A stretch of DNA of 64,000 nt, taken from positions 1 through 64,000 of the forward strand of contig JAVTVY010018750.1 in NCBI GenBank assembly GCA_036873755.1, given 5' to 3'. This DNA comes from Hanleya hanleyi (Eukaryota; Mollusca; Polyplacophora; Lepidopleurida; Hanleyidae). Shown piece after piece: positions 21,800 to 34,779 of this stretch; within the stretch, counting starts at the first letter, position 1; each line of letters begins with the position of its first letter. The notes beneath the pieces were generated by a model, which was not told the DNA's origin, ran no database searches, and worked only from the letters and a program-made list of their open reading frames with translations. The position numbers and the translations under genes are program-made.

Positions 21800-24095
21800 G
21801 TGCCATAAGGTGGAGACGCAGGTGTGAAGATGGAATGGCTGTACCATAAGCAGAAATCAGAGGTGTGAACACTGAGTGGTTGCACCATAAGTTAAAGACA
21901 GAAGTGTGAACATTGAATGACTGTACCATAAGTTGAAGACAAAGATGGGAACATTGAGTGGCTGTACCATAAGCTGAAAACAGAGGTGTGAATATTGAAT
22001 GGTTGAACCATAAGCCGAAAACAGAGGTGTGAACACTGATTAATTGTACCATAAGCTGAAGACAGAAGTGTGGAAATTGAATACCTGTAACATAAGCTGC
22101 AGGCAAAGGCGTGAACATTGAAATGGCTGTACCATATGCTGATCACTGAGGTGTGATTATTGAACGACTGTACCACATCTCGAAGACAAAGGCGGGAACA
22201 TTGAGTGGCTGTACCATATGCTGAAGACAGAGGTGTGAACATTGAATTGCTGTACCATGAGCTGAAGATAAAGGCGTGAACATGGAATGGCAAGCGGTTG
22301 TAGCCTACCATAAGCTGAAGACAAATATTTGAACATCGAATGATTGTACTATAGAGTGGATACAGAGGTGTGAAAATTGAATGGTTGTACAATCAGCTGA
22401 AGACACGGGTGTGGACATTGAATGGCCGTACCATAAGCTGAAGATCGAGGCATGAACATTGAGTGGTAGCAGCCTACCATAATCTGAAGACGGAGGTGTG
22501 AACATTGAATGGTTGTACTATCAGTCGGATACAGAGATGTGAACATTGAATGGTTGTACTATCAGTTGGATACAGAGGTGTGACCATTGAATGATTGTAC
22601 TACCTGTTGGATACAGAGGTGTGAACATTGAATGGTTGTACTATCAGTTGGATGCAGAGGTGTGAACATTGAATGGTTGTACTATCAGTTGGATACAGAG
22701 GTGTGAACATTGGTTGGTTGTACTATACGTTGGATACAGAGGTGTAAACATTGAATGGTTGTACTGTCAGTCCAATACATAGGGGTGAACATTGAATGGT
22801 TGTGCTATCAGTTGGATACAGAGGTGTGAACATTGAATGGTTGTACTATCAGTTGGATACAGAGGTGTGAACATTGAATGGTTGTACTATAAGTTAGATA
22901 CAGAGGCGTCAACATTTAATGTGTGTACTATCAGTTGGATACAGAGGTGTGAACATTAAATGTACTATCAGTTGGATACAGAGGTGTGAACATTGAGTGG
23001 TTGTACTATAAGTTAGATACAGAGGTGTGAACATTGAATGGTTGTACTATCAAGTGGATACAGGGGTGTGAACATTGGATGATTGTACTATAAATTGGAT
23101 ACAGAGGTGTGAACATTGAATGGCTGTACTACCTGTTGGATACAGAGGTGTGAACCATTCGGTGTGAACATTGAATGGTTGTACTACCTTTTGGATACAG
23201 AGGTGTGAACATTGAATGGTTGTACTAACAGTCGGATACAGAGATGTGAACATTGAATGGTTGTACTATAAGTTGGATACAGAGGTGTGAACATTGAATG
23301 ATTGTACTATCATTTGGATACAGAGGTGTGAATATTGAATGGTTGTAGTACCTGTTGGACACAGAGGTGTGAACATTGAATGGTTGTACTATCAGTTGTA
23401 TACAGAGGTGTGAACAGTGAATGGTTGTACTATCAGTTGGAAACAGAGATGTGAACATTGAATGGTTGTACTATAAGTTGGATACAGAGGTGTGAACATT
23501 GAATGGGTATACCGTAAGGTGATGACTGAGGTATGAACATTGAATGATTGTACCATAACCTGAAGACGAGATGTGAACATTGAATGGTTGAACAATAAGC
23601 TGAAGACAGAGGTGTGAACATTGAGTGATATTACCATAAGCTGAAGACGGAGATGGGAACATTGAATGGTTGTACCCTAAGGTGAGGAGAGAGGTATGTA
23701 CATTGAGCGGTTGTAGCGCAAGCTGGAGAGAGAGGTTTGAACATTAAATGTGTGTACTATAAGCTCGAGACAGTGCGAATATTGAATGGTTTTACAATAA
23801 GCTGAAGACAGAGATGTGAACATTGAATGGTTGTACGATAATCTGAAGACAGTGGTGTGAACATGGAATGGCTGAACCATAAGCTCAACACAGATGTGTG
23901 AACATTTAATTGTTGTACCACAGGATGAAGACAGAGGTATCAACATTGAGTGGTTGTACCGTAAGCTGAAGATAGAGGTTTGAAGATAAAATGCTTGTAC
24001 TATAGGCTGGAAACAGTGTGGACATTGAATGGCTGTACCATAACCTGAAGACAGAGGTATGGACATTAAGTGGTTGTTTCATAAGCTGAAGACAT
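21800..24095. repeat. 41-bp intronic minisatellite, roughly 55 units
   Basis: The array is made of units like AGAGGTGTGAACATTGAATG-GTTGTACTATCAGTTGGATAC, about 41 bp. The middle (22480-23480) is the most uniform. The flanks (21800-22300 and 23520-24095) use a variant with CATAAGCTGAAGACA. Period 41 shifts the frame each unit, so the many minus-strand open frames (MFTSLYPT..., SHLCIQ...) are not genes. The array lies inside the receptor intron between the CUB-like exon and the short-tail terminal exon. Confidence 0.93.
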
Positions 24096-24253
24096 TCAAT
24101 TTTTAAATTTGTCGAGTAGAAAACCCCTTCGACAAAATTTCAGTCCCACGGTTTTTCAACATTTGGCCCAAATATTTTTCTGTGGAAGTGTTTTCAATTG
24201 AACAAAATTGGATACAATTTTATGGTCACATTTTGAACATTAATATCTCAGCA

Positions 24254-24385
24254 ACCAGAACAACATTGAGAAAACCGAGACAGAACAACATTGAGAAAAC
24301 CGAGACAGAACAACATTGAGAAAACCGAGACAGAACAACATTGAGAAAACCGAGACAGAACAACATTGAGAAAACCGAGACATAG
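24254..24385. repeat. 25-bp tandem repeat, five units
   Basis: AACAACATTGAGAAAACCGA followed by GACAG repeats five times with almost no differences, suggesting recent expansion. It sits just past the poly(A) signal of the short-tail exon. Confidence 0.9.
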
Positions 24386-24466
24386 ATTTTCTTCTTTATC
24401 TAGTTCAGAATATCCATGCAAAAAGTCGAACACCCATGATGAAGCATTTTCGAGAAATAAACGCTT

Positions 24467-24472
24467 TTATTT
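24467..24472 (-). terminator. poly(A) signal of the short-tail receptor isoform
   Basis: AATAAA on the minus strand lies 125 bp after the TGA of the terminal exon at 24597, a normal 3' UTR distance. Confidence 0.5.
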
Positions 24473-24596
24473 TTAAATGAACATATTAAGGGCTGTGAGA
24501 GACGAGTGTGAATTGCCAGCCAGAGGGTTGCCACTCAATCAAGCAAAACTATTGCCACTAATAATAATTACAAACGTCTAGTCCGTCATTCATAAT

Positions 24597-24721
24597 TCAG
24601 CTGTCGTCCATTAAAGAATATCCGCGTCCATAATCCAAAGACCTGTTCCATATTCCATACAACAGTATTAGCACCAAATTCAAAAAGACAATCATAGTAT
24701 ACATAAACATAGGCTGGTTTC
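24597..24721 (-). CDS. alternative terminal exon: transmembrane helix with 16-residue tail
   Basis: The acceptor (ccgcttctctcttgcag) starts the exon in phase 1, which fits exactly the phase-1 donor of the lectin exon at 25013. The joined frame reads RG-NQPMFMYTMIVFLNLVLI then LLYGIWNRSLDYGRGYSLMD-DS and stop. The hydrophobic helix is followed by a short tail with two tyrosines (LDYGRGYS). A poly(A) signal follows. It is either an alternative last exon of the long-tail receptor or the end of a separate neighbouring gene. Partial copies of this exon lie at 9625-9905 and 45828-45914. Confidence 0.75.
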
Positions 24722-25012
24722 CTGCAAGAGAGAAGCGGTCAACAGTTTTCAATGATGCCGACAAGACATCATGATGTTCCAAAAATATAAAATCCGTATC
24801 GCTGATCAGTATTCTTAATCCATAATAATCGTTGTAACGTCCTATTCTAGAGAATGGTGTATCTCAGTCACGCTTTGAAGGCTAAAACTGCACCTAAGCA
24901 AACATGTATTAACCCAAATAATATCACCTGTTGAAAGAATCTATATAGTACCAGGTACTACAGAAATAAATTTTGATCACCAGGTAGGTTACAAACCCTT
25001 AAACTGACTTAC

Positions 25013-25297
25013 CTCTGAGACATGTATAATTCACTGCTAATGAGCTTCGACTTCCCTTGTGCTGTTTGTCCAACAGACATTCGTTTTTATAGTGTTCGAT
25101 GAAGTCATCAAGGTGACAGGTTTGGCGGCCATTACACTGTTCTTTCACGCTGTATGTTATATCCTCCCTAAATTCATCCCCACAAGACACGTTCGTTATT
25201 ACAATGATGCCGCCGTTCCCATTTTGAAGTAGACATACAAGGTTGTAATGGCTGCTCGAGACTTCGGCCTGGCTGTAACTGCAGATAATGCCTTCTT
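25013..25297 (-). CDS. SUEL/rhamnose-binding-lectin-type (Gal_Lectin) ectodomain exon
   Basis: This 285-bp exon in phase 1-1 has acceptor (tttttttccag) and donor (CAGAG/GTAAGTC). It encodes 95 residues. Features match the SUEL family: an early Cys (GIICSYSQ), HYNLVCLLQNGNGGIIVITN, SVKEQCNGRQTC, and the closing SLAVNYTC in place of the usual KYLxVxYxC. Such domains bind L-rhamnose or galactose on cell surfaces. The usual YG and DPC motifs are altered, so sugar binding is uncertain. An upstream signal-peptide exon is needed (phase 1) but was not found between 25.3 and 28 kb. Confidence 0.85.
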
Positions 25298-27650
25298 CTG
25301 GAAAAAAAGTTTCAGATACTTTACATTTACTTTATATTGTTTTCCTCACATACCGTTGCACAAAATAACGCAACCATAGATAGGTGCAACACTTACTATA
25401 ATGCGGAGTATATATATACATGTATCATAGACCAGGCTACTTGGGTCATATACATATATCCACATATATCAGATGGCCCCCTTCCCCACCCGCACCCTGG
25501 TCCCCATATTAGTTCAGTTGTCACCTGTATACCAATGTTTCAATCCAGACAGGGATAGGTATAATTGTCATGTACCATAGTGGCGCCTTCTTTCACTGTT
25601 GAAAGGATATACAGAGTGGATGTACTGTCGGGGGGGGGGGGGGGAAGGATCAATAGGGGAGGGTCTTCCATACAGGTATTTTACACAGTAAAGAATACAC
25701 AGAGGCCGAGTCAGCTGGGCCAGACGGGTAATGGAATATTGGCGGGTTAACTACCCGAGACCATGAATTAATGATGTCATTAAATATTAGAATATAGAAT
25801 TAGATATATGTCTTTCCATATGAGTATGACAGATGGACTGCTCGTATTATTAGAAAAAAACATGGACACATTAGACCTCACCTATATCTTCATCATGGTG
25901 TGGAGAGATAACACAGGTATTATTTGAGTTAGAAGATAGTATTCTCAAGCAATAGGCAGGGAGTCAGAATCAGATATAGATGAACAACTATATTTACCAA
26001 ATTTAACGCAACATACAATGGTGCGTTGTATACAACACATACAATACATACAATATCTTATGTATTTATGTATTATATACAAAATCCATTCATGATGAAA
26101 GTGGCGGGACCTACTGGAAGCAGAAAACTAAGTGGATATATACATTATGACGAGGAGTCAAACTTGAGGGATATGTAGAACCCAATCGGCAGAGAATTAT
26201 CTACCAGGATAGAATTATCTATCTACAGTAATTGAAAGCCCATATTCGAGAATTAGATTCTACTAATGCCCGGGTTAGAGTTCGTAAACAATATACCTAT
26301 GGATTTAGCAATTTACGGTTACTTATGTCTCAGTGTGAGAAACCCAATAGTAGTAGACAATTCTCTGAGGCCAAAAAGAACACTAGAATTTCTGACTTGA
26401 TACAAACGCATTTCATCTCGATAACGTAGCTGTTAAATATATAGGCCTACATACATGCACTAGAATACTTGTTCCGATTAGGGTAGGCCCTCAGAGTTAT
26501 CGATTCGGAGAGCCAATAAATCAAGCTTTTCAATAATCTCGCAGTTCCTTATTATCTCGCAGTATCTATCCCAGGCGGTTTTCGTGGCCTATTTCCAGTA
26601 TAGGGCGAGAACATTTGGAATAACGAGAATATCTGAAAATAAGGTCTACATGACTGCGTTCCTATTCTGATATTTGGTATATTTTTTGAATAAGCACAAT
26701 TACTATGGTATAGTTTAACTGGTTATTCTGCTCAAAAGCGGATCATGATTGACATATAAAGAACTAATACTACTTACAATGTCAAGATACCACATGAGGT
26801 GACTGAACAAGTAATAAAACCCGGAGATGGGTTACACACGAGAATAATTCCAACCTGATTTAAACGGGATAACTGCCAGAGCAGATTCATCAAAGTATGG
26901 ATAAATTGGACGATGAGAGTGATTATGAAGAAGACATACATCCTAATAAAAAGCATGTTAAGTATAATGTATGAAAAGATGTTCGAGAAACACACACAAA
27001 AAAACTTAGGGCGTACAATCGGCCAGAAAAACTGAAGTATTCAAGCCAAATCTTTGTTGAAGAGAACTCGAGTGAAATGGCTAAGGAATACCAAATTCCA
27101 GCGATTAAAAATACTTAACGTCAAACATAGTTCGATCAAGTGGTGAGTTGACATGCTCTACAAATCATTTTATCACGAGACACTTTTGAAAACAACTAGG
27201 CAACTACAAATTCTATACGATCTAGACTATGCGGAAATTCTGCAGCAAACAATTAAGATGTGGAAATGTTTATTCTATGAGTTATTAACCTGTGGACGTG
27301 GAACACATTGTGAAGTTTCGCAAACTCACCATTAATGTTAAGAATAGATTATTAAATTAAGAATATTCGAAAGAATTTTACAGAGAAATCTGTATACCTT
27401 TGTTGTAACTAGTTGATCAATAAAACGTTTATAATAACGGTTGGACTGGAAAAATTATAGCGATTTAACCAATTCTCCGTTATATAAGTCTTAGCAGGCA
27501 GGGTGCATATATCTGTTAATATAACATGGATCTTTTGGGAGACAATCATGTTCGAAGATTACTACCACCGTCCTCAGAGACCCGGTGGCCCTCCCGCATA
27601 GGATAAGCTGGAAAACGAGTCACTATATATTCGAGATACTATAATTTATA
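25298..27650. other. no gene recognised; likely 5' intron or upstream DNA of the receptor
   Basis: I searched for a minus-strand signal-peptide exon with a phase-1 donor and found none that fits. A donor-like ACATT/GTAAGTAG on the minus strand at about 26776 ends a hydrophobic frame in phase 2, which does not match. A poly(G) tract lies at 25629-25645. Confidence 0.4.
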
Positions 27651-27652
27651 CA

Positions 27653-27935
27653 GAGTATATGCAGAGGACATTACTCCAGGTCATGGTAAGAATGGGCCTC
27701 AGCCCCTCAGAGAGTTTGTCGTAAGGGGCGACTAACTGGGGAACCCGTGGGGTACCCGGGCGTGAAAAGGAATAGGATCTCGCCAGTGGGGTGGCGGGTG
27801 TTAGAAGGAATAGGACCCTACCCGTGTGGTTTCCGGGTGTGAGAAGGAATAGGAACCAAACGCCGTGGTATGACTGAAATAGTGTTGAATGCAACGCTGA
27901 ACCATATTCACTCACTCACTCACTCACTCACTCCT
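27653..27935 (+). mobile_element. SINE with (ACTC)n tail
   Basis: The 3' end TGTTGAATGCAACGCTGAAC runs into CATATTCACTCACTCACTCA repeats. This tail style is common in gastropod and other molluscan SINEs. The body has three internal repeats of 'gtgagaaggaataggaac' type (AAAAGGAATAGGA, GAAGGAATAGGA, GAAGGAATAGGAAC). A tRNA-like head is not evident, so the 5' part may be truncated or belong to a different class. Confidence 0.6.
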
Positions 27936-28949
27936 TCGTTTCGTCATCCATTTAACATCACAGGAGCAGCGGAGCACATTTGAAAGTGGGGAGGCTGGAC
28001 TCTATACCGGCCATGTTAAATGTTGGACTGGTGCTATCTAAGACTTATAGCATTGCGATCCAAAAAAGTGGGTGGGGGTGGGGGGGGGGGGGGGGAGGGG
28101 AGGCGCTCGGCGGCCCCTGCGTCATGTGGGAAATGTCAGTCTAACACTGAAGTTTTTCACCACAAATTTTTTAATTTTTGTTCAAATTAAACGTTTAATG
28201 AAGACACTGATATTGAAAAACTGGTTCGCTCATTTTAAGTCAAATCATTATCACCAGCCTACCTGTGTTGTTTAAAGAAGACGCCATTGTAATCCCCCAA
28301 AACAGTGTGGCCTTGGCCAGGATACAAATGAACGAAGACACCGACATATTGATAGGTCCTGTGCCAGTGCATTATATGATGGAGTACAATGACTGTTTAA
28401 CAGTACTGTATTCTATTGGAAATTTATTTTGCCGCAGGAAAGAGTTCAAGTGAAAGCGGATTTGAGTTAACTTCCCCCTGCAGAATCCGCCTAATGTTTT
28501 CAGTTGATATGGAGGGCGACTCATGTTAATATCATTTTTTTGTGTGCAGCATTTTGCTCAAATGTCTTGCGGTTCGGTAACAATATTGTAGTATACATTC
28601 TCTGAAAAGTTCGTTTCGCGTGGTGTGAGCAACGCCAAAGTGTCCCGGATTTTGTAACACTTAACGAGTTTAGGCAGCATCCCCTAACGCGTTAGTCCAA
28701 CAGCAGTAGTATATAAAAGCTCGAATGGATCACATAAATTGAGGAGATAATGTTAAAGGTATAGGGATAAAGGCAGAATGAAGTGGAATGGAAGGTGACA
28801 TGGAAGGTGAGATGGAGTGGGATGAACGCAAAGGTCATCTGGAGGTCAAATGTCACTTCCGGGTCAGAGGTCACGTAATTTTCAGGCATACCTGTCAATC
28901 ATAACCATTAGACAAGCTAACTTCCGAGGACTAGTAGAAAACGGGGCCA
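27936..28949. other. no gene recognised; poly(G) tract
   Basis: A G-rich tract lies at about 28070-28100. A short plus-strand frame (28265-28453) has no splice context or recognised domain. Confidence 0.4.
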
Positions 28950-30820
28950 TTGGATAGACGTTTTGGGGCCTACGGGATCGTGTGAGGTATTAGTTTGAAG
29001 CGCTCTTGGAGAGTGTCCGACTAAACTTATGTGTAGTGAAAGTAAGACTATGGAGCACATGCGCATTTAAGGAGTAGTAGTAATGAAAGTGGGAATTTTG
29101 GAGGTGCGCAGGGGCATATTTGAGAGATTAAGGGCTATATCTCATCCAAATATGGCGTGTAGGGTCTCATGTTGAAGCTCTCGTGGTGTAGACCACGACT
29201 TGAGAGATATACATATAATCTGTGACGTCACTGGTGAGGTCATCAGTAGGAGTATTAGCGAAAGCGAGCATTTTGGGGGTGCGTGGGGTGTGTTTGAGTG
29301 ATTGTGGGACCATACCATTCTTGGTCCGAATGAGCTGTGTGAGGTGTCAGTTTGAAGCACTCTTAGGGCAGCGTCCGAATGCACTGGTGTGTCGTGGTAG
29401 TAGGGGTTATGGCGAGCATGCACAGGCAGAGAATATTTGGAAAAGGCACTTGAATGGATGTTTTTGACTCGAGGTGGACCAATATTGGTCCAAATGGGTC
29501 GTCTGAAATGTCATAGTGAAACACTCCTGGGGGAGAGTCCGACTGGCCTGTAGTCCGGTTGGTTGGCGTGCATTTCTGCGCATGCGCCGTCTGGCAGTAG
29601 TATAGAAACTGGGCATTTAGGAAGTACCCAGTGGTCTGTTTGAGCGATGGTAGGGGTATTCTTGGTCCAACTATAGTGTGCAGTGTCTCATACTGAAGCT
29701 CTCGTACGTGACTGCGACGTCATTGGTGACATCATCAGTAGTAGGGATAGTACAGCGTCGCTCGGGTGCGCCCTTGAGTGTTCTTACTCACACTAGTGTT
29801 AGGGCGTCACTGCGCGAAGACGGGCGTTGGATGCGTTGAGGCAGATGTCGAGGGCATCATGACGGTGATACCAATGACGTCACTTTCAAGGGGAGTTAAC
29901 TCTACGATACTACTCTCATGCCCAACCCAACCAGTATGCCCGAGTTCAGGTAGTCAGAGGAGACATACACTCCAGGGTTCACGAGTCACCACTATGAGTT
30001 AGTGTACATGGGTAGGTATGGCTCAAGAGCGCACTCGAGGAACGCTGTACTTTTTCTACTACGGAAGACTTCATCAATGACGTCACAGTCACGTACGACA
30101 GCTTCAATATGAGACACTGTGCACTATATATTTGGATACGAATACCCTATACCATCGCTCAAACAAACCCCCACGTACTTCCAATGTGTCCGCTTTGTAT
30201 ACTACTGCCAGACTTCGCATGCGCAGACTAATGAAACCGGACTACACGCCAGTCGGACTCTCCCTCACGAGTGCTTCACTATGACACCTGACACGACCCA
30301 TTCGGACCAATATTGGTCCACCTCGGGGCTAAAGCATCCATTCAATTGCCCCTTTTCCACTATTCTATGCCTGTGCATACGCGCCATACCCCCTACTTCG
30401 ACGACACACCAGCCCAGTACGAGGGCTGATACCTTACACGGCTCATTCGGACCGAGAATGGTCCCTCAATCAGTCAAACATACTCCCACGTACCCTAAAA
30501 TGTCCGCTTCCAGCACAACTCATACTAATGACGTCATCAATGACGTCACAGATGACATGCATATCCCCAAGTCATAGTCTACACCACGACAGCTTCAACA
30601 TGAGACCCTTCACGCCATATTTGAATGAGATATAGCCCCTCAATCTCTCAAATATGCCCCTGCGCACCCCCAAACTGCCCACTTTTGCTACTATTACTCC
30701 TCGACTGCGCGTGCGCGTCATAGTCTTACTTTCACTACACACAAGTTTTGTCGGATGCTCCCTCATGAGCGCTTCAAACTCGCATGGGAAAGAAAGTGAG
30801 CTCGATGGGTCGCTCACTGA
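28950..30820. repeat. palindrome of TGACGTCA-containing satellite monomers
   Basis: The left half reads out on the plus strand (AAGCTCTCGTGGTGTAGACC at about 29174; GGGCTATATCTCAT at about 29130) and the right half is its reverse complement (ATGAGATATAGCCC at about 30626; GGTGCGCAGGGGCATATTTG reversed at about 30650). The centre lies near 29.88-29.95 kb. It is a head-to-head arrangement of the same satellite found at 37.6-39.7 kb, with many TGACGTCA sites. Confidence 0.8.
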
Positions 30821-30829
30821 CCGGAAGAT

Positions 30830-32550
30830 ATGACGAGGTGATGACGTTAGTAGTATAGAAAGTGGGTCATTATTGTCCTATTGGGCGCACATGACAGTTT
30901 TTAAATTTATAAAAAAGGGTCATATTTATTGGCTATATCTCTGCAAGGAAGCGTTATTATAAAGGGTCGTTATATGACCATATCAATAAAACAAATACAA
31001 GTAAATGTAAGAAACATGCATCGAAACTCTTCAGGTATGATGGTTCTGATTATGACATTTGTTGTCATCAATGGTACATTTTTCTCTATTAGGGCTATAT
31101 ACCCGGTAAATGATGGTATGGTGGCTACGCCTGGTAATGACGCCTAGGGTGGGGCATCGACCAAGTTGTGTATGTAAACAAGTCATATTCCGTGTGGGTT
31201 GTATGAGAGCAGAATGTTTTAACACGTTCTAGTGGTGTTGAGCAATTAGGAGTTCCTGGTCTTTCGTATAAGTGTCACGAGATGAACAGAATAATAGTCT
31301 AAACGAGGACAACAATGACTCTAGAAGCGAGGATTTTAAGTGATACAAAAACCTGGATAAAGGTCTCCTAGAGGACGAATCGACCGTCTCTTTTGTATCC
31401 AATTAGATTGATACAGATATTCCCTGATTTACACTGTTGTTTGATATATCTCTTTTTTTTTACTCAAATTTCTCCATTCAGTGTTTTATTTTATGGTATA
31501 CCCCATGTTTTATGTCTGGCGAGTTGTTCGGGTTTATTAAGTCCCTTATTCGGCAACAAGCCCGCAACTTTAAAGTTTGAAGAATTATCTTTTATCTTAG
31601 ACTCTGGGAATTTACCAGATGAGCAAATCAAGTGCAAGAGGCTCTGGAAGATTGGTGCTAGTGAGCATTCTTCTTCAAATATCTATTTGAATTCGCACAC
31701 GGACGGTCAAATACTGTTCGTTATGGAGGTGACATCAGTCATTATTGACTCTTCCAAAAACGCTTACTGCCCATGTACGGCCCGGTTAATGGGCATCGGG
31801 AATTAGATACCTCAATGGTTCAATGAAGATATTTTCAAGAAATTTTAAACATCCGATGGACCCACATTTAAAGATCAGACATATGCATATATATGTATAG
31901 AACTGAATATGTTCTACGTATTTCGAGATCACTCCTTTATAATCCAGATGTTAAAGGTAAGAAAGTACGATATAATGTGCTAATGATTTGTGGGATTTTG
32001 GGGAGAGAATGTCAAAAACACATGCAAGACGCTAATTGTTCGCTAGTTATTTATGTAACTTACCGATATCGCATTATCTGTATATGTTACTGGAGGTTTC
32101 TATCATAAGGATAACAGTTCAACACAAGGGCAGCAAAACTTATCGTTCATTTTGTTGATGTAAGTAATACACATCAGTAGTAGAGAAAGAATAAATTGAG
32201 TCATATACGCATACGCAGTGGAGGTGAAGTGTGGAGTGCATACTTCCGGTTGTTCATGCTTATGTGATTCAATTTATTTTTCATGTTGCGCAGCTCCCGG
32301 TCATGATTGACTTCCGGTCAACAACCGGAAACATGATCAGGAAAGTATGAGTTTTTCATAGCAAAAAGAAAATGACGGCCGTAAACGGTCGGTGGTTCAG
32401 GTAGGGTGGCACAACGATAGTGATAACATACTATTTTGCATGTATTTTTATAGTACGGTATACGATAACATGCTGCCAGCTAGTAATATGAATTAGGCGG
32501 TTGTGATGCCCATCTTCTTAACTCCCCCCGCCCCAAACCCCCTATCAACT
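30830..32550. other. no gene supported
   Basis: The plus-strand frame at 31393-31806 (137 codons) is the longest here but has low-complexity hydrophobic sequence at its start, no splice context and no recognised domain. Nothing else is seen. Confidence 0.4.
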
Positions 32551-32636
32551 TAGTCCGACATGCAGCCCTTACATGATATTTTATAAACTGATATCCATTT
32601 AATATAACTATCATGTAGGGGCTGCATGTTGGACTA
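32551..32636. mobile_element. 86-bp palindromic MITE, relative of the element at 449
   Basis: The ends TAGTCCGACATGCAGCCC and GGGGCTGCATGTTGGACTA are inverted, with ATGATATTTTATAAACTGAT in the middle, matching the terminal 45 bp of the 449-885 element on each side. Flanking 9-mers (CTATCAACT, CAACCAACT) are only partly alike. It is an internal-deletion derivative. Confidence 0.7.
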
Positions 32637-32639
32637 CAA

Positions 32640-34770
32640 CCAACTAAACATTTTTTTTCTTCATTGACTTTTGCTGTAGGGCTTGGAAGCTTTGTTCCCG
32701 TAATTATATATTCCTCAAGTAAAATAAATCCTCGTCAGTGTGAAGATATTCTGCCCGTTTGCAAGGGAATAATTCTATGATGATGGATTGATATCTTGCA
32801 TGTTCTCTTACATGCTCATGGTGGCGGGGTATGTAATCGAAGGGAAGGCCATAAGTCGAGGGGAGGGTACACATCCGTAGTGCGGACACGGTGATGCTCG
32901 TCTAGTAATTGTCCACCTGACAGTATCAGTAGTTCACGTGATGATTTAACCTTCAGTTTTCTGTGAATATGGCGAATAGCCTATTGGTACTTCATTTCAA
33001 GTTTCCATTGCTGTTTGTTGCACACCTATTTTGGCAAAGTCAAATCAAATTGTCTGAGCCTGATTGCCTCTTGGACCAGTTTTATACAGAGATTTTGACA
33101 GCTGATCTAGATGTCGAGAGCCAGCTATATGGTTGGCAGTGTATACCGACTTTGAAGATATTTCTCTTTAATGAGTTTGATGTTAATTCACCGATTTAAA
33201 TTGTCAGTTGTTATTTAATCCATGAAATTTTAATCGGCGAGTTCCTGAAGACTGAATTCACACAATTTTGAGCACATTCTTATCAGAACAAGCGCTGAAT
33301 GAGCGCAAAGACCTCCGTCGAGGCAACAGGGTGAGTAGGGGAATAGTACATCACTGAATAACATAGGGCCGGATGGCAAGCTCAATTTTGCATTTGTTGA
33401 CGTGAACTTCACCAATGGTAATTAACGTGAGATTGACGGTTCCCCACTAGCATGTCCAGCTAGGGATGTGGAAGTCACATTCCCCGCAAATAATATTTCT
33501 TTGATTTCACGTGCTTGAAATATTGGGGTATGGAATAGCGTATATTGATGGAAAACCTGGAATACTGCTTGAGACATTAGGCCTAGTGTGCCTAGTTTTA
33601 CCAACTTGCTTGTGATTTTATGCTATAGGCCCTACACATCAACACTTCATATTTTGTATGTGTACAGTATAGCATCCTCATTGACAGAATCCTCTACAAA
33701 ACACATCTGATTTTACCGACACTTCGTTCTGATCTGTCTCAGCATCATGTGCGGATTCAATGAGCTCGGAATAATTTTGCATACTGGTGTTACAGGTCAC
33801 CTTCACCATAGTGTATCAATTACCATGGACTTGTACATGTATCACATTCATATTGAATGGTGATGGCTGATGAGAATATTGCCCATATGGAACAAATGGC
33901 TGGATTCCAGCGAATAAAAAGTTCATGTTAATCATAAACAACATACAATTAATAATACTATCAAATAATTATGTATATTTCTTGTCGACATCAATATAAT
34001 ACAGACAATATTATGACTGAATCAGGGTAACAGATATCCAAGGGTATATATGTCTACACTAAACTGAAGGAGATCCATGATGCGTATTATATTATGTTGT
34101 AAAACTTCACTTGCTAATCTCGATTATGTTGCTTAATATTGTGAAAATAAATGGAGTTATGAAAATAAATTTAGTATGATCGCCCACTATCCTCAAATTA
34201 GAAATATCTTCAGCAGCTAAAGTTAAGCCAATCATAACAATATATAACACCATGGTACTCAGGAAATGAAATCTTTGTTTCTAGAAGCTAAATCATTTCT
34301 GACACATTCAAGTCTTCACCTGGTCAAGGGAGATAATTTTGTAAAAAAAAAACAACAACAAAAATACAAGTATAGATCCACACTGGCGCAGACCAGAAAG
34401 TTTTATGACCTTTGATGATATTTGTGGAGCATGCTGCAGGACTTTCATGAATCTGATATTATCCACACAACCCATTCTACATGATATTTTTGCCATAGCA
34501 CCGATAAACTAGATCCCTTCATTTATGTGGTCTAGATCCAGGAGCTATTGGGGGCTGCAGGTTTTGTAAAAGTTAGATCCAATTATTCTGAGAGAAGGAA
34601 TGAAGTCCGGCATGGTTGTTTTGAGGTAAAACTGGGCATCCTTGAAAATGTCTGACCGATTGACACATGTATCACTCTGCCGGTCATCATTACATGCGTA
34701 ATGTTTATTTCCTGAGAAATCAGGGGGGGGGGGGGGGGGTTGTGGTCAATCACTGACTCTGATGCTTATG
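32640..34770. other. no gene supported; poly(G) tract
   Basis: A poly(G) run lies at about 34722-34739. Open frames are short and lack splice context. Confidence 0.4.
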
Positions 34771-34779
34771 TGCTTCTTG

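Noticed and set aside
21786..24066. Many minus-strand frames rich in MFTSL...SHLCIQ
   Set aside because: They are translations of the 41-bp minisatellite; the period shifts frame every unit and there is no splice or start context.
26774..26995. Hydrophobic minus-strand frame ending at a GTAAGTAG donor, considered as the receptor signal-peptide exon
   Set aside because: The donor phase is 2 in the open frame, while the lectin exon requires phase 1; the frame matching phase 1 has a stop.
31393..31806. 137-codon plus-strand frame
   Set aside because: No recognised domain, poly(T)-derived hydrophobic start, no splice sites; kept only as unassigned.
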